DNA of 38,853 nucleotides from Thiotrichales bacterium (GTDB lineage Bacteria; Pseudomonadota; Gammaproteobacteria; HK1), in assembly GCA_026709935.1 (NCBI GenBank), contig JAPOSC010000066.1, positions 1 through 38,853 of the forward strand, given 5' to 3'. The translations under genes and the position numbers were made by a program. Shown one piece after another: positions 24,365 through 33,018 of the stretch. The notes under the pieces were generated by a model that saw only the letters and a list, made by a program, of their open reading frames with translations, had not been told where the DNA came from and made no database searches. How positions within the stretch are numbered: position 1 is the stretch's first letter; the number at the start of each line of letters is the position of its first letter.

Positions 24365-25752
24365 TCCATACACTCGCGAATGTGCGCCATCACCGTCGGC
24401 AGGTCGTTCGGCAACGTGGTGAAGTGCTCCTTGCGGTCGTGGAGGTCGGCGAGGCGATCGGGCAGGGCGGGGCGGAGGCCGATGGCGTGCTCGACCGCGT
24501 CCGGGAACTTGGCGGGATGGGCGGTGGCGAGGGTGATCATCGGGGTCCCGCGGGCGCCGCGGAGCCGCTCCGCCACCGCCACCCCCACCGCAGTGTGCGG
24601 GTCGATGACCATGCCGGTGTCACGATGCACCGAGGCGATGGTCTCGATCGTCTCCGATTCGGTGCAGCGGTCCGCGTGGAACAGGGACCGGACGGTGGCG
24701 GCGGCCGCGGCGCCGATGCGGAACCCGCGGCGTTCGGCGAGCTGGCGCATGAGGCCCGCGGTGTACTCAGCGTCGCGGTCGTGCATCTCGAACAGCAGCC
24801 GCTCGAAGTTGCTCGAAACCTGGATGTCCATCGAGGGCGACAGGGTCGGGGTGACCTCGGTGAGCCGATGGTCCCCGGTGGTGAGCGCCCGGGTGAGGAT
24901 GTCGTTCTCGTTGCTCGCGACCACCAGCCGCTCGACCGGGAGCCCCATCCGCTGCGCGACGAAGCCGGCGAACACATCGCCGAAATTGCCCGATGGCACC
25001 GAGAACGAGACGGGAACCTCGGGACTACCGAGGGCGAGCGCGGAGGTGATGTAGTAGACGACCTGCGGGACGATGCGCGCCCAGTTGATGGAGTTCACGC
25101 CCGAGAGCCGGAGCGCGTCGCGAAAGGCGTCGTCGGCGAACATCGTCTTCAGCATCGCCTGGCAGTCGTCGAACGTCCCCTCGATGGCGATGTTGTGGAC
25201 GTTGGCGGCGTCGGCCGTCGTCATCTGCCGGCGCTGCACCTCCGAGACCCGTCCCGCCGGGTGCAGGATGAAGATGGTGGCCCGCTCGCGGCCCCGGATC
25301 GCTTCGATGGCGGCGGAGCCGGTGTCCCCGGAAGTGGCGCCGACAATCGTGGTGCGCGCGTCGTGGCGTTCGAGAACGTGGTCGTAGAGCCGGCCGAGCA
25401 CCTGGAGTGCGATGTCCTTGAACGCGAGCGTCGGTCCGTGGAACAGCTCCAGCAGCCAGTGGTTCGCACCGAGCTGCGCGAGCGGCGCCACCGCTGCGTG
25501 TCCGAACCCGGTGTAGGCTTCCCCGACCAGCGAGCGCAGCGTCGACGGTTCGATGCTGTCACCCACAAAGCGGGAGATGACCGCATGGGCGACCTCCGCG
25601 TAGTCCCGGCCGCGAAACGACGCCAGTTCGTCGCGGGTGAGCATCGGCCACCGCTCCGGCACGTAGAGCCCCCCGTCGGATGCGAGCCCGGCGAGGAGCA
25701 CACCCTCGAAGTCGAGGATCGGCGCACGGCCGCGGGTACTGACGTATCGCAT
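24334..25752 (-). CDS. thrC: Threonine synthase
   Basis: A 472-residue pyridoxal-phosphate enzyme that converts O-phosphohomoserine to threonine. The N terminus MRYVSTRG is typical of the long proteobacterial form, the PLP lysine is K112 in LAFKDIALQ, and the phosphate-binding loop GATSGDTGSAA is at about 136-146. SVPSGNFGD also fits the family. The length matches the full family. It faces the secreted nuclease-like gene and overlaps its end by 31 bases. Homoserine dehydrogenase and kinase genes, often neighbours, are absent here. Confidence 0.95.
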   Translation of the reverse strand: MRYVSTRGRAPILDFEGVLLAGLASDGGLYVPERWPMLTRDELASFRGRDYAEVAHAVISRFVGDSIEPSTLRSLVGEAYTGFGHAAVAPLAQLGANHWLLELFHGPTLAFKDIALQVLGRLYDHVLERHDARTTIVGATSGDTGSAAIEAIRGRERATIFILHPAGRVSEVQRRQMTTADAANVHNIAIEGTFDDCQAMLKTMFADDAFRDALRLSGVNSINWARIVPQVVYYITSALALGSPEVPVSFSVPSGNFGDVFAGFVAQRMGLPVERLVVASNENDILTRALTTGDHRLTEVTPTLSPSMDIQVSSNFERLLFEMHDRDAEYTAGLMRQLAERRGFRIGAAAAATVRSLFHADRCTESETIETIASVHRDTGMVIDPHTAVGVAVAERLRGARGTPMITLATAHPAKFPDAVEHAIGLRPALPDRLADLHDRKEHFTTLPNDLPTVMAHIRECMDQKRSTAMGQ

Positions 25753-25932
25753 CGGGGGTCGGTCCGGGACGGCGAGGCGGCGGATTCTATCAGCGCCCGA
25801 TACGTCCCCGCGGCATCCCGTCTTCCCGGCATCCGGGCTCGGCGATCGGGACAGGGACCCCCAACTGTCGTTCCGGTCCGCCTCGTGAGCTCGGTCACCG
25901 ATTACGGACTGCGGTACCTGGCCGTTTGCCCC

Positions 25933-26415
25933 TCACCCCTCGATGTGTGCGAGCGGCAGGGCCGTCTTGTAGCGCACCTGCTTCAGGGCGAAGCTCGACT
26001 TGATGCTGGCGATGCCCTCGATGCGGGTGAGGTGGTCCATCAGGAAGCGCTCGTAGGCGCCGAGGCTCGGGACCACGACCCGGAGCAGGTAGTCGAACTC
26101 GCCGGTCATCAGGTAGCACTCCATCACTTCGGGGCGCTCGGCCACCGCACTCTCGAACCGCTCCAGCGCGCGCTCGACCTGCTTCTCCAGCGTCACCGTC
26201 GCGAAGACGTTGATGGGCAGCCCGATGGCCTCGGCATCGACCAGGGTGACGTAGCGACGGATGACCGCGGCGTCCTCCAGGGCCCGCACCCGGCGCCAGC
26301 ACGGCGAGGGCGACAGACCCACCCGGCCGGCGAGCTCCGCGTTCGAGATGCGGGCCTCTTCCTGAATGACCTCCAGGATCCTGCGGTCGAGCGCATCCCA
26401 TGAGACTTGAGGCAT
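25933..26415 (-). CDS. Lrp/AsnC family transcriptional regulator
   Basis: A 160-residue feast/famine regulator. The N-terminal winged helix-turn-helix is seen in [20 protein letters not shown] and [18 protein letters not shown] (about residues 8-46). The C-terminal RAM ligand-binding domain includes [20 protein letters not shown]. It is divergent from the large E1 enzyme gene with 126 bases between starts, a layout typical of a regulator controlling its neighbour. A small inverted element, CGAAA-gcaca-TTTCG (26481-26495), lies in that gap and could be an operator. Effector amino acid is unknown. Confidence 0.93.
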   Translation of the reverse strand: MPQVSWDALDRRILEVIQEEARISNAELAGRVGLSPSPCWRRVRALEDAAVIRRYVTLVDAEAIGLPINVFATVTLEKQVERALERFESAVAERPEVMECYLMTGEFDYLLRVVVPSLGAYERFLMDHLTRIEGIASIKSSFALKQVRYKTALPLAHIEG

Positions 26416-26541
26416 CTTCTGTCACCCATGCGTGAGTGGAGGGAACATTATTGCGCGATCTCCATTCCTGCAGGCCGAATCGAAAGCACATTTCGCCGTT
26501 TCCGGAATAGACTGATCGGCACCGGAGACCGGAGCGCGCCG

Positions 26542-28998
26542 ATGAACCACCCCCATGCCCATTCGATGATCGACCTTGAGACTCCGTTGCAGGTCGCCGG
26601 CTCCGACCGCCTGGCGATGCTGCGCGCGCTGGAACGGCGCATCCTCTGGCTGTCGACGTGGATGATTCACCACGCCAACCACATCCGGCCGAACGTCGAC
26701 GGCCTCAAGGTCGGCGGCCATCAGGCGAGTTCGGCGTCGGTAGCGACACTGATGACTGCGCTCTACCTCGACGTGCTGCGCCCGTCGGACCGGGTCGCGG
26801 TCAAGCCGCACGCGAGCCCGGTGTTCCACGCCATCCAGTACCTGTTCGGCCGTCAGACCCGGGAGAAGCTCGAACGCTTCCGTGCGTTCGGCGGGGTGCA
26901 GTCCTATCCGTCACGCACCAAGGACACCGACGATGTGGACATCTCCACCGGGTCGGTGGGGCTCGGGGTGGCGATGACCACCTTCGCATCGCTGGTGCAG
27001 GACTACCTCGATGCGCACGAGTGGCTCCGGCCGGACGGGCGGCGCGGGCGGATGGTGGCCATCGTCGGGGATGCGGAGCTTGATGAGGGCAACGTCTACG
27101 AGGCGCTCCTCGAAGGCTGGAAGCACGATGTGCGCGATCTGTGGTGGGTGATCGACTACAACCGCCAGAGTCTCGACGCGGTGATCAGCGACCGGTTGTT
27201 CGGCCGGTTCAACCGCCTGTTCACGAGCATGGGGTGGGACGTCGTCACCATCAAGTACGGCAAGAAGCTGCAAGAAGCGTTCGCCCGCCCCGGCGGCGAA
27301 GCGCTCCGCCAGTGGGTCGACGCGTGCCCCAATTCGCTCTATTCGGCTCTGGTGTTCAAGGGCGGGGCGGTGTGGCGCGAGCGCGTCCTCGACGACATCG
27401 GCGCCCGCCGGGGTGTGCGGGCGCTGGTCTCGGACTACGACGACGCCGAGTTCGGGGCGCTGATGACCAACCTTGGCGGCCACGACATGGAGAGCGTGCT
27501 GGAGGCGTTCGAGAGCGCCACCGACGATCGGCCGACCTGCTTTCTCGCCTACACCATCAAGGGCTACGGGCTCCCGTTCGCCGGCCACAAGGACAACCAC
27601 TCGGGGTTGATGAGCCCGGACGAGGTCGAAGCGATGCGCGTCTCGCACGGGGTGGCGCGGGGCGAGGAGTGGGAGCCGTTCGCGGGGCTGGACGTACCGG
27701 AATTCGAGCTGCGGCGCTTCCTGGCCGGAGTGCCGTTCAATCAGTGGGTGTCGCGCCGCCCGCGGGCGGCCGCGGTCCCGGTCCCGGCGGCGGAGGCCAT
27801 CGCGCCGCGCCGCGCCGCGACGGCCTCGACCCAGGAGACGTTCGGCCGCATCCTCGACACCGTCGCCCGCACCGGCGGCCCGCTCGCGGACCGCATCGTG
27901 ACCACTTCCCCGGACGTGACCGTTTCCACCAACCTCGGTGGCTGGGTGAACCGGCGTCGGCTCTTTCACCGCAAGGCGCAGGAGGACATGTTCTCGAAAG
28001 AGCAGATTGGCTCCTTCCAGCGCTGGGCGGTCTCGCCGAAGGGCCAGCATATGGAGCTCGGGATCGCGGAGCACAACCTGTTCCTGATGCTCGCCGCGGC
28101 GGGCCTGTCGCACTCGTTGTTCGGCGAGCGTCTCATCCCCGTCGGGACTGTCTACGACCCGTTCATCGAGCGGGGCCTCGATGCCTTCAACTACGCCCTT
28201 TACCAGGACGCCCGCTTCATTCTCGTCGCGACCCCCTCCGGGATCACCCTGGCGCCGGAGGGTGGGGCGCATCAGTCGACCACCACGCCGCTCCTCGGCA
28301 TGGGCAAGGATCATCTGTCGTCGTTCGAGCCTGCGTTCGCGGACGAGCTGCTCGTGATTCTCCGGTGGGCGTTCGAGTACGTGCAGTCGCACGATGACCG
28401 TGACCGGCACAACGACCGGGGTGCGAAGGCTGCGCATGGTGTGAACGAGGATCTGCTCGCCGACAACGCCGGCGGCTCGGTCTATCTCCGACTCAGCACC
28501 CGCAAGGTCGAGCAGCCGGGGCGGGAGATGGATTCCGCCCTGGAGCGCGACATCCTGGCCGGCGCCTACTGGATGCGCCGTCCGGCCGAGGGGGCGTCGC
28601 TCGTCATCGCCTTCACCGGGGCGGTCGCGCCGGAGGCGATGGAGGCGCATGCCGCGGTGGTCGAATCGAATCCCGGTGCCGGCCTCCTCGCCGTGACTTC
28701 GGCCGACCGACTCTGGCGCGGGTGGGGCGCGGCGCAGCGCGTCCGCAGGGCCGGGGTCGGCGGCGCGAATATCGAATCCCACGTGGAGACGCTGCTCGCG
28801 CCGCTTGCGCGCGATGCCCGCCTCGTCACCGTCATCGACGGGCATCCCGCCACCCTCGGCTGGCTCGGCTCGGTGCGGGGGCACAGGGTCGAGCCCCTCG
28901 GCGTCGACCGATTCGGCCAGTCGGGGTCGCTGCCGGATCTGTACCGCGATCACGGCATCGGGGCGGAAGCGATTCTCCAGGCGTGCGCTTCGTCATGA
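26542..28998 (+). CDS. Thiamine-dependent E1 component / transketolase-like enzyme
   Basis: An 818-residue homodimeric-type E1 related to pyruvate dehydrogenase AceE and to transketolases. Early marks are HHANHIRPNVDGLKVGGHQA and SSASVATLMTALY. The thiamine diphosphate motif is GDAELDEGN at residues 176-184, followed by the asparagine region VIDYNRQSLD. A C-terminal transketolase-like domain carries GIAEHNLFLMLAAAGLS. It is shorter than AceE (about 890 residues). ATG 26542 is chosen behind GGAG; a frame 45 codons longer overlaps the Lrp regulator's start. No E2 or E3 gene is adjacent, so it may work with components encoded elsewhere or as a stand-alone decarboxylase or transketolase. The divergent Lrp gene suggests amino-acid or branched-chain 2-oxoacid control. 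Confidence 0.82.
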   Translation: MNHPHAHSMIDLETPLQVAGSDRLAMLRALERRILWLSTWMIHHANHIRPNVDGLKVGGHQASSASVATLMTALYLDVLRPSDRVAVKPHASPVFHAIQYLFGRQTREKLERFRAFGGVQSYPSRTKDTDDVDISTGSVGLGVAMTTFASLVQDYLDAHEWLRPDGRRGRMVAIVGDAELDEGNVYEALLEGWKHDVRDLWWVIDYNRQSLDAVISDRLFGRFNRLFTSMGWDVVTIKYGKKLQEAFARPGGEALRQWVDACPNSLYSALVFKGGAVWRERVLDDIGARRGVRALVSDYDDAEFGALMTNLGGHDMESVLEAFESATDDRPTCFLAYTIKGYGLPFAGHKDNHSGLMSPDEVEAMRVSHGVARGEEWEPFAGLDVPEFELRRFLAGVPFNQWVSRRPRAAAVPVPAAEAIAPRRAATASTQETFGRILDTVARTGGPLADRIVTTSPDVTVSTNLGGWVNRRRLFHRKAQEDMFSKEQIGSFQRWAVSPKGQHMELGIAEHNLFLMLAAAGLSHSLFGERLIPVGTVYDPFIERGLDAFNYALYQDARFILVATPSGITLAPEGGAHQSTTTPLLGMGKDHLSSFEPAFADELLVILRWAFEYVQSHDDRDRHNDRGAKAAHGVNEDLLADNAGGSVYLRLSTRKVEQPGREMDSALERDILAGAYWMRRPAEGASLVIAFTGAVAPEAMEAHAAVVESNPGAGLLAVTSADRLWRGWGAAQRVRRAGVGGANIESHVETLLAPLARDARLVTVIDGHPATLGWLGSVRGHRVEPLGVDRFGQSGSLPDLYRDHGIGAEAILQACASS

Positions 28999-29067
28999 TC
29001 CGACCACCACGCCGGCAGCTCTCTATCCGAACGCCGGCCGATGGTGCCCCGGTGGTGTCCGGGTATG

Positions 29068-29090
29068 GACCATGGTCGTTGACCATGGTA
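29068..29090. promoter_or_regulatory. Paired palindromic operator of a toxin-antitoxin operon
   Basis: The palindrome GACCATGGTC at 29068-29077 is repeated as GACCATGGTA at 29081-29090, centre to centre 13 bases, ending 10 bases before the antitoxin ATG. Paired sites at this position are the usual autoregulatory operator of Phd/YefM-type antitoxins. No good ribosome binding site lies between, so a leaderless or near-leaderless transcript is possible. Confidence 0.65.
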
Positions 29091-29100
29091 GGTTGACCCG

Positions 29101-29334
29101 ATGGAAGAAATTCAGATTTCCAAGTTCAAGGCGACCTGTCTGGCTGTTCTCGATCGGGTGGGAAAGACGCGCAACCCCGTGCTCGTGACCCGGTTCGGCA
29201 AGCCGATTGCGCAGGTTCTGCCGCCGCCGAGTCCGGAGGGGGACTGGCTCGGCGCGATGAGGGACCATGGCGAGATTCGTGGCGACCTCGTCGCCCCCGT
29301 GGCCGATCTCTCGGAGTGGGAAGTGCTTGAATAG
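29101..29334 (+). CDS. Phd/YefM-type antitoxin
   Basis: A 77-residue antitoxin. The fold is indicated by QISKFKATCLAVLDRV and the strand VLVTRFGKPIAQVLPP (residues 27-42). The C-terminal half is the expected toxin-binding tail. Its stop codon is directly followed by the toxin's ATG, which ensures coupled expression. It would bind the paired GACCATGG sites just upstream and neutralise the PIN toxin. Confidence 0.9.
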   Translation: MEEIQISKFKATCLAVLDRVGKTRNPVLVTRFGKPIAQVLPPPSPEGDWLGAMRDHGEIRGDLVAPVADLSEWEVLE

Positions 29335-29730
29335 ATGGGAGTGCTACTCGACACGCACATCTGGCTGTGGAGTCTCCTCGACCCGGGGCGGTTGGCCGGT
29401 GCTGCGAGACGTACCCTTCTGTCCCGGGAAAGTGATCTCCGACTGTCTCCGATCAGCGTGTGGGAAGCGCTGCTTCTCGCCGAGCGCGGTCGTGTAGTGC
29501 TGGACTCCGATCCTCACCGCTGGCTTCGCAGGGCGATGTCGGTCGCTCCGGTGGCAGAGGCACCGCTTACCATCGATGTCGCACTGGCGAGCCGTACTGT
29601 CGACGTCGAACACCAGGATCCCGCGGATCGCTTCATCGTCGCCACGGCCAAGGTGCACGGCCTGACTCTGCTGACGGCGGATGCGCGGTTGCTGCGGTGT
29701 CGGGACATCGACGTGCTGCCCAATCGTTGA
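29335..29730 (+). CDS. vapC: PIN-domain toxin (VapC type)
   Basis: A 131-residue PIN-domain ribonuclease. The catalytic acidic residues are visible: D6 in LLDTHIW, E44 in SVWEA, D95 and D98 in DPADRF, and D116 in LTADARLL. Such toxins usually cleave tRNA or rRNA when freed from the antitoxin. It follows the Phd/YefM-type antitoxin without a gap. The pair belongs to the VapC branch coupled with Phd-type antitoxins and looks intact, with no damage or missing catalytic residue. Confidence 0.92.
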   Translation: MGVLLDTHIWLWSLLDPGRLAGAARRTLLSRESDLRLSPISVWEALLLAERGRVVLDSDPHRWLRRAMSVAPVAEAPLTIDVALASRTVDVEHQDPADRFIVATAKVHGLTLLTADARLLRCRDIDVLPNR

Positions 29731-29927
29731 GGTGTGCCGCGACACGCGGTAGCGTTCGCGCCGCCGGTGTCGGAGTGCGCAACGGGTGGACGACGGCACG
29801 GTGACAAGCGATCCGCCGAAGCCGATTCCCCGCCTTGCCGGACGACCGGAACAGGGCGCGCGCCCGCCGGAGGAGGCTCAGCCTCCCGGCCGCACTGCAA
29901 TCATGACACCGCAATCAGGAGGACGAC

Positions 29928-31721
29928 ATGAAGACATCAAGTCCCACGGACAAGGTCCGCACGTGGCTCGGGAAGTTCGACGAAGCCCTGAAGGGGCGCG
30001 ACACCGGCGCGTTGGGAGCGCTCTTCGCCCAAGACTGCTACTGGCGCGATCTCGTCGCATTCACCTGGAACATCAAGACGATGGAGGGCCGCGAGGCGAT
30101 CCGCGCGATGGCCGCGCAGACCCTCGATCAGATCAATCCCCACCACTGGCGCATCGAGGGGGAGGCGACGGAGGCGGACGGGATCACCGAGGCGTGGATC
30201 ACGTTCGAGACCGACGCGGTGCACGGCAAGGGACACGTGCGACTCAACGACGGCGGGTGCTGGACCCTGCTCACGACCGCACAGGCGCTCAAGGGGCACG
30301 AGGAGAAGAAGGGCCCCACGCGCGAGCAGGGCGTGGCCCACGGCGTATTCAGGGAGCGCGAGACCTGGGCGGAGGCGCGAGCCCGCGAGCAGGCGGAGCT
30401 CGGCGAGACCGTGCAGCCCCATGTGGTGATCATCGGCGGCGGCCAGGGCGGCATCGGGTTGGGCGCGCGCCTGCGCCGGCTCGGCGTGCCGTTCGTCATT
30501 CTGGAGAGGAACGAGCGCGCGGGTGATAGCTGGAGAAAGCGCTACAAGTCGCTGTGCCTGCACGATCCGGTCTGGTACGACCACCTGCCCTACATTCCGT
30601 TCCCCGATCACTGGCCGGTGTTTTCACCCAAGGACAAGCTCGGCGACTGGCTGGAGAGCTACGTCCGGGTGATGGAGCTCAACTACTGGACGAAGGCCAC
30701 CTGCCTCTCGGCGGCCTGGAACGAAAGCGAGCGAGCGTGGACGGTGGGGGTGGACCGGGACGGACGCCGGGTCGAACTCAGGCCGAAGCAGCTCGTCTTC
30801 GCGACCGGCATGTCCGGCGTGCCGAACCTGCCCGACATTCCCGGTGCCGACACGTTCAAGGGCGATCTCTGGCATTCCTCGAAGCATCCGGGGGGTGACG
30901 GATGGGCGGGGAAGAACGCGGTGGTGATCGGGTCGAACAATTCCGCGCACGACATCTGCGCCGATCTGTGGGAGCACGGCGCTCACGTGACCATGGTCCA
31001 GCGCAGCACCACCCACGTCTCGCGGTCCGACACGCTGATGGAGCTTGCGCTCGGCGCCCTCTACTCCGAGGGGGCGCTCGCGAACGGCATCACCACGGAC
31101 ATGGCCGACCTCATCTTCGCTTCGATCCCCTACGGGGTGCTGCCCGCGATCCAGAAGCCGCAGTGCGACGAGATGAAGCGCCGGGACGCCGAGTTCTACC
31201 AGCGGCTCGAGAAGGCCGGCTTCATGCTGGACTTCGGTGCTGACGAGACGGGGCTGTTCATGAAGTACCTGCGGCGCGGGTCGGGCTACTACATCGATGT
31301 CGGTGCCTCGGAGCTCGTGGCCGATGGTTCGATCGGTCTGAAGACCGGGCAGGTCGAGCGCATCACCGAGACGGACGTGGTCCTGGAGGACGGCACCCGG
31401 CTGTCGGCCGACCTCGTGGTGTTCGCCACCGGCTACCGCTCGATGAACGGATGGGTGGCGCAGCTCGTCGGCCAGGAGATGGCGGACCGGGTCGGCAAGG
31501 TGTGGGGCCTCGGCTCGGAGACGCCGAAGGACCCGGGTCCGTGGGAGGGCGAGCTCCGGAACATGTGGAAGCCCACGCGGCAGGAAGCCCTGTGGTTCCA
31601 CGGTGGGAACCTGCACCAGTCCCGGCACTACTCGCAGTTCCTCGCCCTGCAACTGAAGGCGCGGGAGGCCGGGATCCCGACGCCGGTCTACGGCCTCCAG
31701 GAGGTGCACCACACGAGCTGA
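29928..31721 (+). CDS. Flavin monooxygenase with N-terminal SnoaL-like domain
   Basis: A 597-residue NAD(P)/FAD-dependent oxygenase. Residues 1 to about 125 form a SnoaL/NTF2-like domain (FAQDCYWRDLVAFTWNIKTM). The FAD site follows, VVIIGGGQGGIGLG at about 166-179. A second dinucleotide site VVIGSNNSAHDI is near residue 336, and the late motif VVFATGYRSMNGW closes the flavin fold. The middle (YKSLCLHDPVWYDHLPYIPF) resembles flavin-containing monooxygenases that hydroxylate or Baeyer-Villiger-oxidise ketones. The added NTF2 domain is found in many bacterial relatives and may cap or dimerise the enzyme. GGAGG lies just before the ATG. It stands alone; substrate is unknown. Confidence 0.87.
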   Translation: MKTSSPTDKVRTWLGKFDEALKGRDTGALGALFAQDCYWRDLVAFTWNIKTMEGREAIRAMAAQTLDQINPHHWRIEGEATEADGITEAWITFETDAVHGKGHVRLNDGGCWTLLTTAQALKGHEEKKGPTREQGVAHGVFRERETWAEARAREQAELGETVQPHVVIIGGGQGGIGLGARLRRLGVPFVILERNERAGDSWRKRYKSLCLHDPVWYDHLPYIPFPDHWPVFSPKDKLGDWLESYVRVMELNYWTKATCLSAAWNESERAWTVGVDRDGRRVELRPKQLVFATGMSGVPNLPDIPGADTFKGDLWHSSKHPGGDGWAGKNAVVIGSNNSAHDICADLWEHGAHVTMVQRSTTHVSRSDTLMELALGALYSEGALANGITTDMADLIFASIPYGVLPAIQKPQCDEMKRRDAEFYQRLEKAGFMLDFGADETGLFMKYLRRGSGYYIDVGASELVADGSIGLKTGQVERITETDVVLEDGTRLSADLVVFATGYRSMNGWVAQLVGQEMADRVGKVWGLGSETPKDPGPWEGELRNMWKPTRQEALWFHGGNLHQSRHYSQFLALQLKAREAGIPTPVYGLQEVHHTS

Positions 31722-31742
31722 CCCTCCGGAGGTTCGCCGTCT

Positions 31743-31759
31743 GCGAGGCGCACCCTCGC
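31743..31759 (+). terminator. Possible terminator after the monooxygenase
   Basis: GCGAGG-CGCAC-CCTCGC forms a 6-bp stem with a 5-base loop, 21 bases past the monooxygenase stop, followed by GATTT. It sits between convergent genes. Stem and tail are modest, so the call is weak. Confidence 0.35.
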
Positions 31760-31859
31760 GATTTCCGCCGAGCGAACCGCCACATCTCTGTCTTCGGAGC
31801 ACGCGGTGGGGCGGAGCGCGACATCGCGCTTCCGGGAAGAGCCAGTCGGTTGGTTCCGC

Positions 31860-32909
31860 TCAGCCGTCCCCGAACTTCTGCGCGTAGGCGGCGAGCCGCG
31901 CCGGCCAGCCGGGGCGGTCGACGACATCGCGGTTGACGATTCCGGTGGGAGTGCGGCCCTGCATCACGGCCATGACCGCACGCACGTCCGCCGCGCCGCT
32001 GCCGGCGAAGAGCTGGTCCGTCCAGCACAGCGCATGCGGCGTCACGATCACGTTGTCGAGCGCGAGCAGGGGGGCGTCCGCGTCGGGCGGTTCCCGCTCG
32101 AAGACGTCGAGGCCCGCGCCGGCGATGCGCCTTTCCCGCAATGCCTCGGTCAGCGCCGCCTGGTCCACGATCGGCCCCCGCGCGGTGTTGACGAGGAAGG
32201 CGGTCGGCTTCATCAGCGCGAGCCGCTCCCGGTTGACGAGGTGGTGGGTCTCGTCGGTGAGCGGGCAGTTCACGCACACGAAATCGGATTCCCGGAAGAC
32301 AGTGTCGAGATCCGAGAGGGTGACGCCCAGATCGGCCGCGAGGGCCGGATCGGCATAGGGGTCGTGGGCGATGAACCGCATGTCGAGAGGGCGGGCGAGG
32401 CGGAACATCTCGGCCCCGATGTTGCCGATGCCGACCGAGCCGAGCGTCAGCCCCACCAGCCCGACGCCGTTGTGGACGGTCTTCTCGGCCCAGCCCGCTG
32501 GCCCCCGGCGCGCGAGGCGGTCCTTCACGAAGAGCTTGCCGGAGAGCGCGAAGACGAGGGTCAGGATCGACACCGCCACCGGGCGTCGCACCCCGTCCGG
32601 GGTGATGACCACCGCCACGTCGTGGGCGCTGCATGCGGCGAGGTCCACATTGTCGTAGCCGACGCCGAACCGGGCCACCATCGACAGACGCCCGTTCGGG
32701 GTGAGGCTGGCCGCGCCCACCCGAGGGGTGAGGAGAATCAGGGTGTCGACATCGACGAGCTGGGCGGCGGAGATCTCGGGCTCCGGCTCCAGGTAGAAGA
32801 GCTCGATACCGGGATGATCCGCAAGCGGCGAGAGATCGAACTCGGGGAAGCTCGGGCGGCCGTCGGACTTGCGGAAGTCGGCGCTCAGGGCCACTCGGAA
32901 TGCGGACAT
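31860..32909 (-). CDS. D-2-hydroxyacid dehydrogenase (third of three)
   Basis: A 349-residue D-isomer-specific 2-hydroxyacid dehydrogenase, of a different branch from the other two. The NAD loop GIGNIG is at residues 160-165, the catalytic arginine in NTARGPIVDQAAL, the glutamate in GAGLDVFEREPP, and the histidine in VTPHALCWTDQ. FGVGYDNVDL (81-90) is a classic substrate-side motif. It is the last gene of the catabolic operon, 78 bases after the aldolase stop, in a gap formed by a duplicated gene junction. It could reduce a 2-oxoacid or semialdehyde such as tartronate semialdehyde or hydroxypyruvate made by the aldolase step; that is inferred from context. Confidence 0.9.
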   Translation of the reverse strand: MSAFRVALSADFRKSDGRPSFPEFDLSPLADHPGIELFYLEPEPEISAAQLVDVDTLILLTPRVGAASLTPNGRLSMVARFGVGYDNVDLAACSAHDVAVVITPDGVRRPVAVSILTLVFALSGKLFVKDRLARRGPAGWAEKTVHNGVGLVGLTLGSVGIGNIGAEMFRLARPLDMRFIAHDPYADPALAADLGVTLSDLDTVFRESDFVCVNCPLTDETHHLVNRERLALMKPTAFLVNTARGPIVDQAALTEALRERRIAGAGLDVFEREPPDADAPLLALDNVIVTPHALCWTDQLFAGSGAADVRAVMAVMQGRTPTGIVNRDVVDRPGWPARLAAYAQKFGDG

Positions 32910-33018
32910 GGTTCCCTCCTCAGTCTGCCCGGCCGGTACGGATGGCGAACAGCTCCGCCATTCGGAACGCGGGCATGATTCCCTCCCTCAGTCCGCGCAG
33001 CCGGTGCGGATGGCGGAT
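32892..33018. repeat. Tandem duplication of the aldolase/dehydrogenase gene junction
   Basis: Two copies with a 67-68-base period: about 32892-32950 and 32959-33018. Both contain TCGGAA, a start-codon complement CAT preceded by a ribosome binding site complement (CCTCC), and GGATGGCG. On the - strand the extra copy encodes an 18-residue frame, MPAFRMAELFAIRTGRAD, which fuses the dehydrogenase start (MSAFRV) to the aldolase end (AIRTGCAD). Confidence 0.85.
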
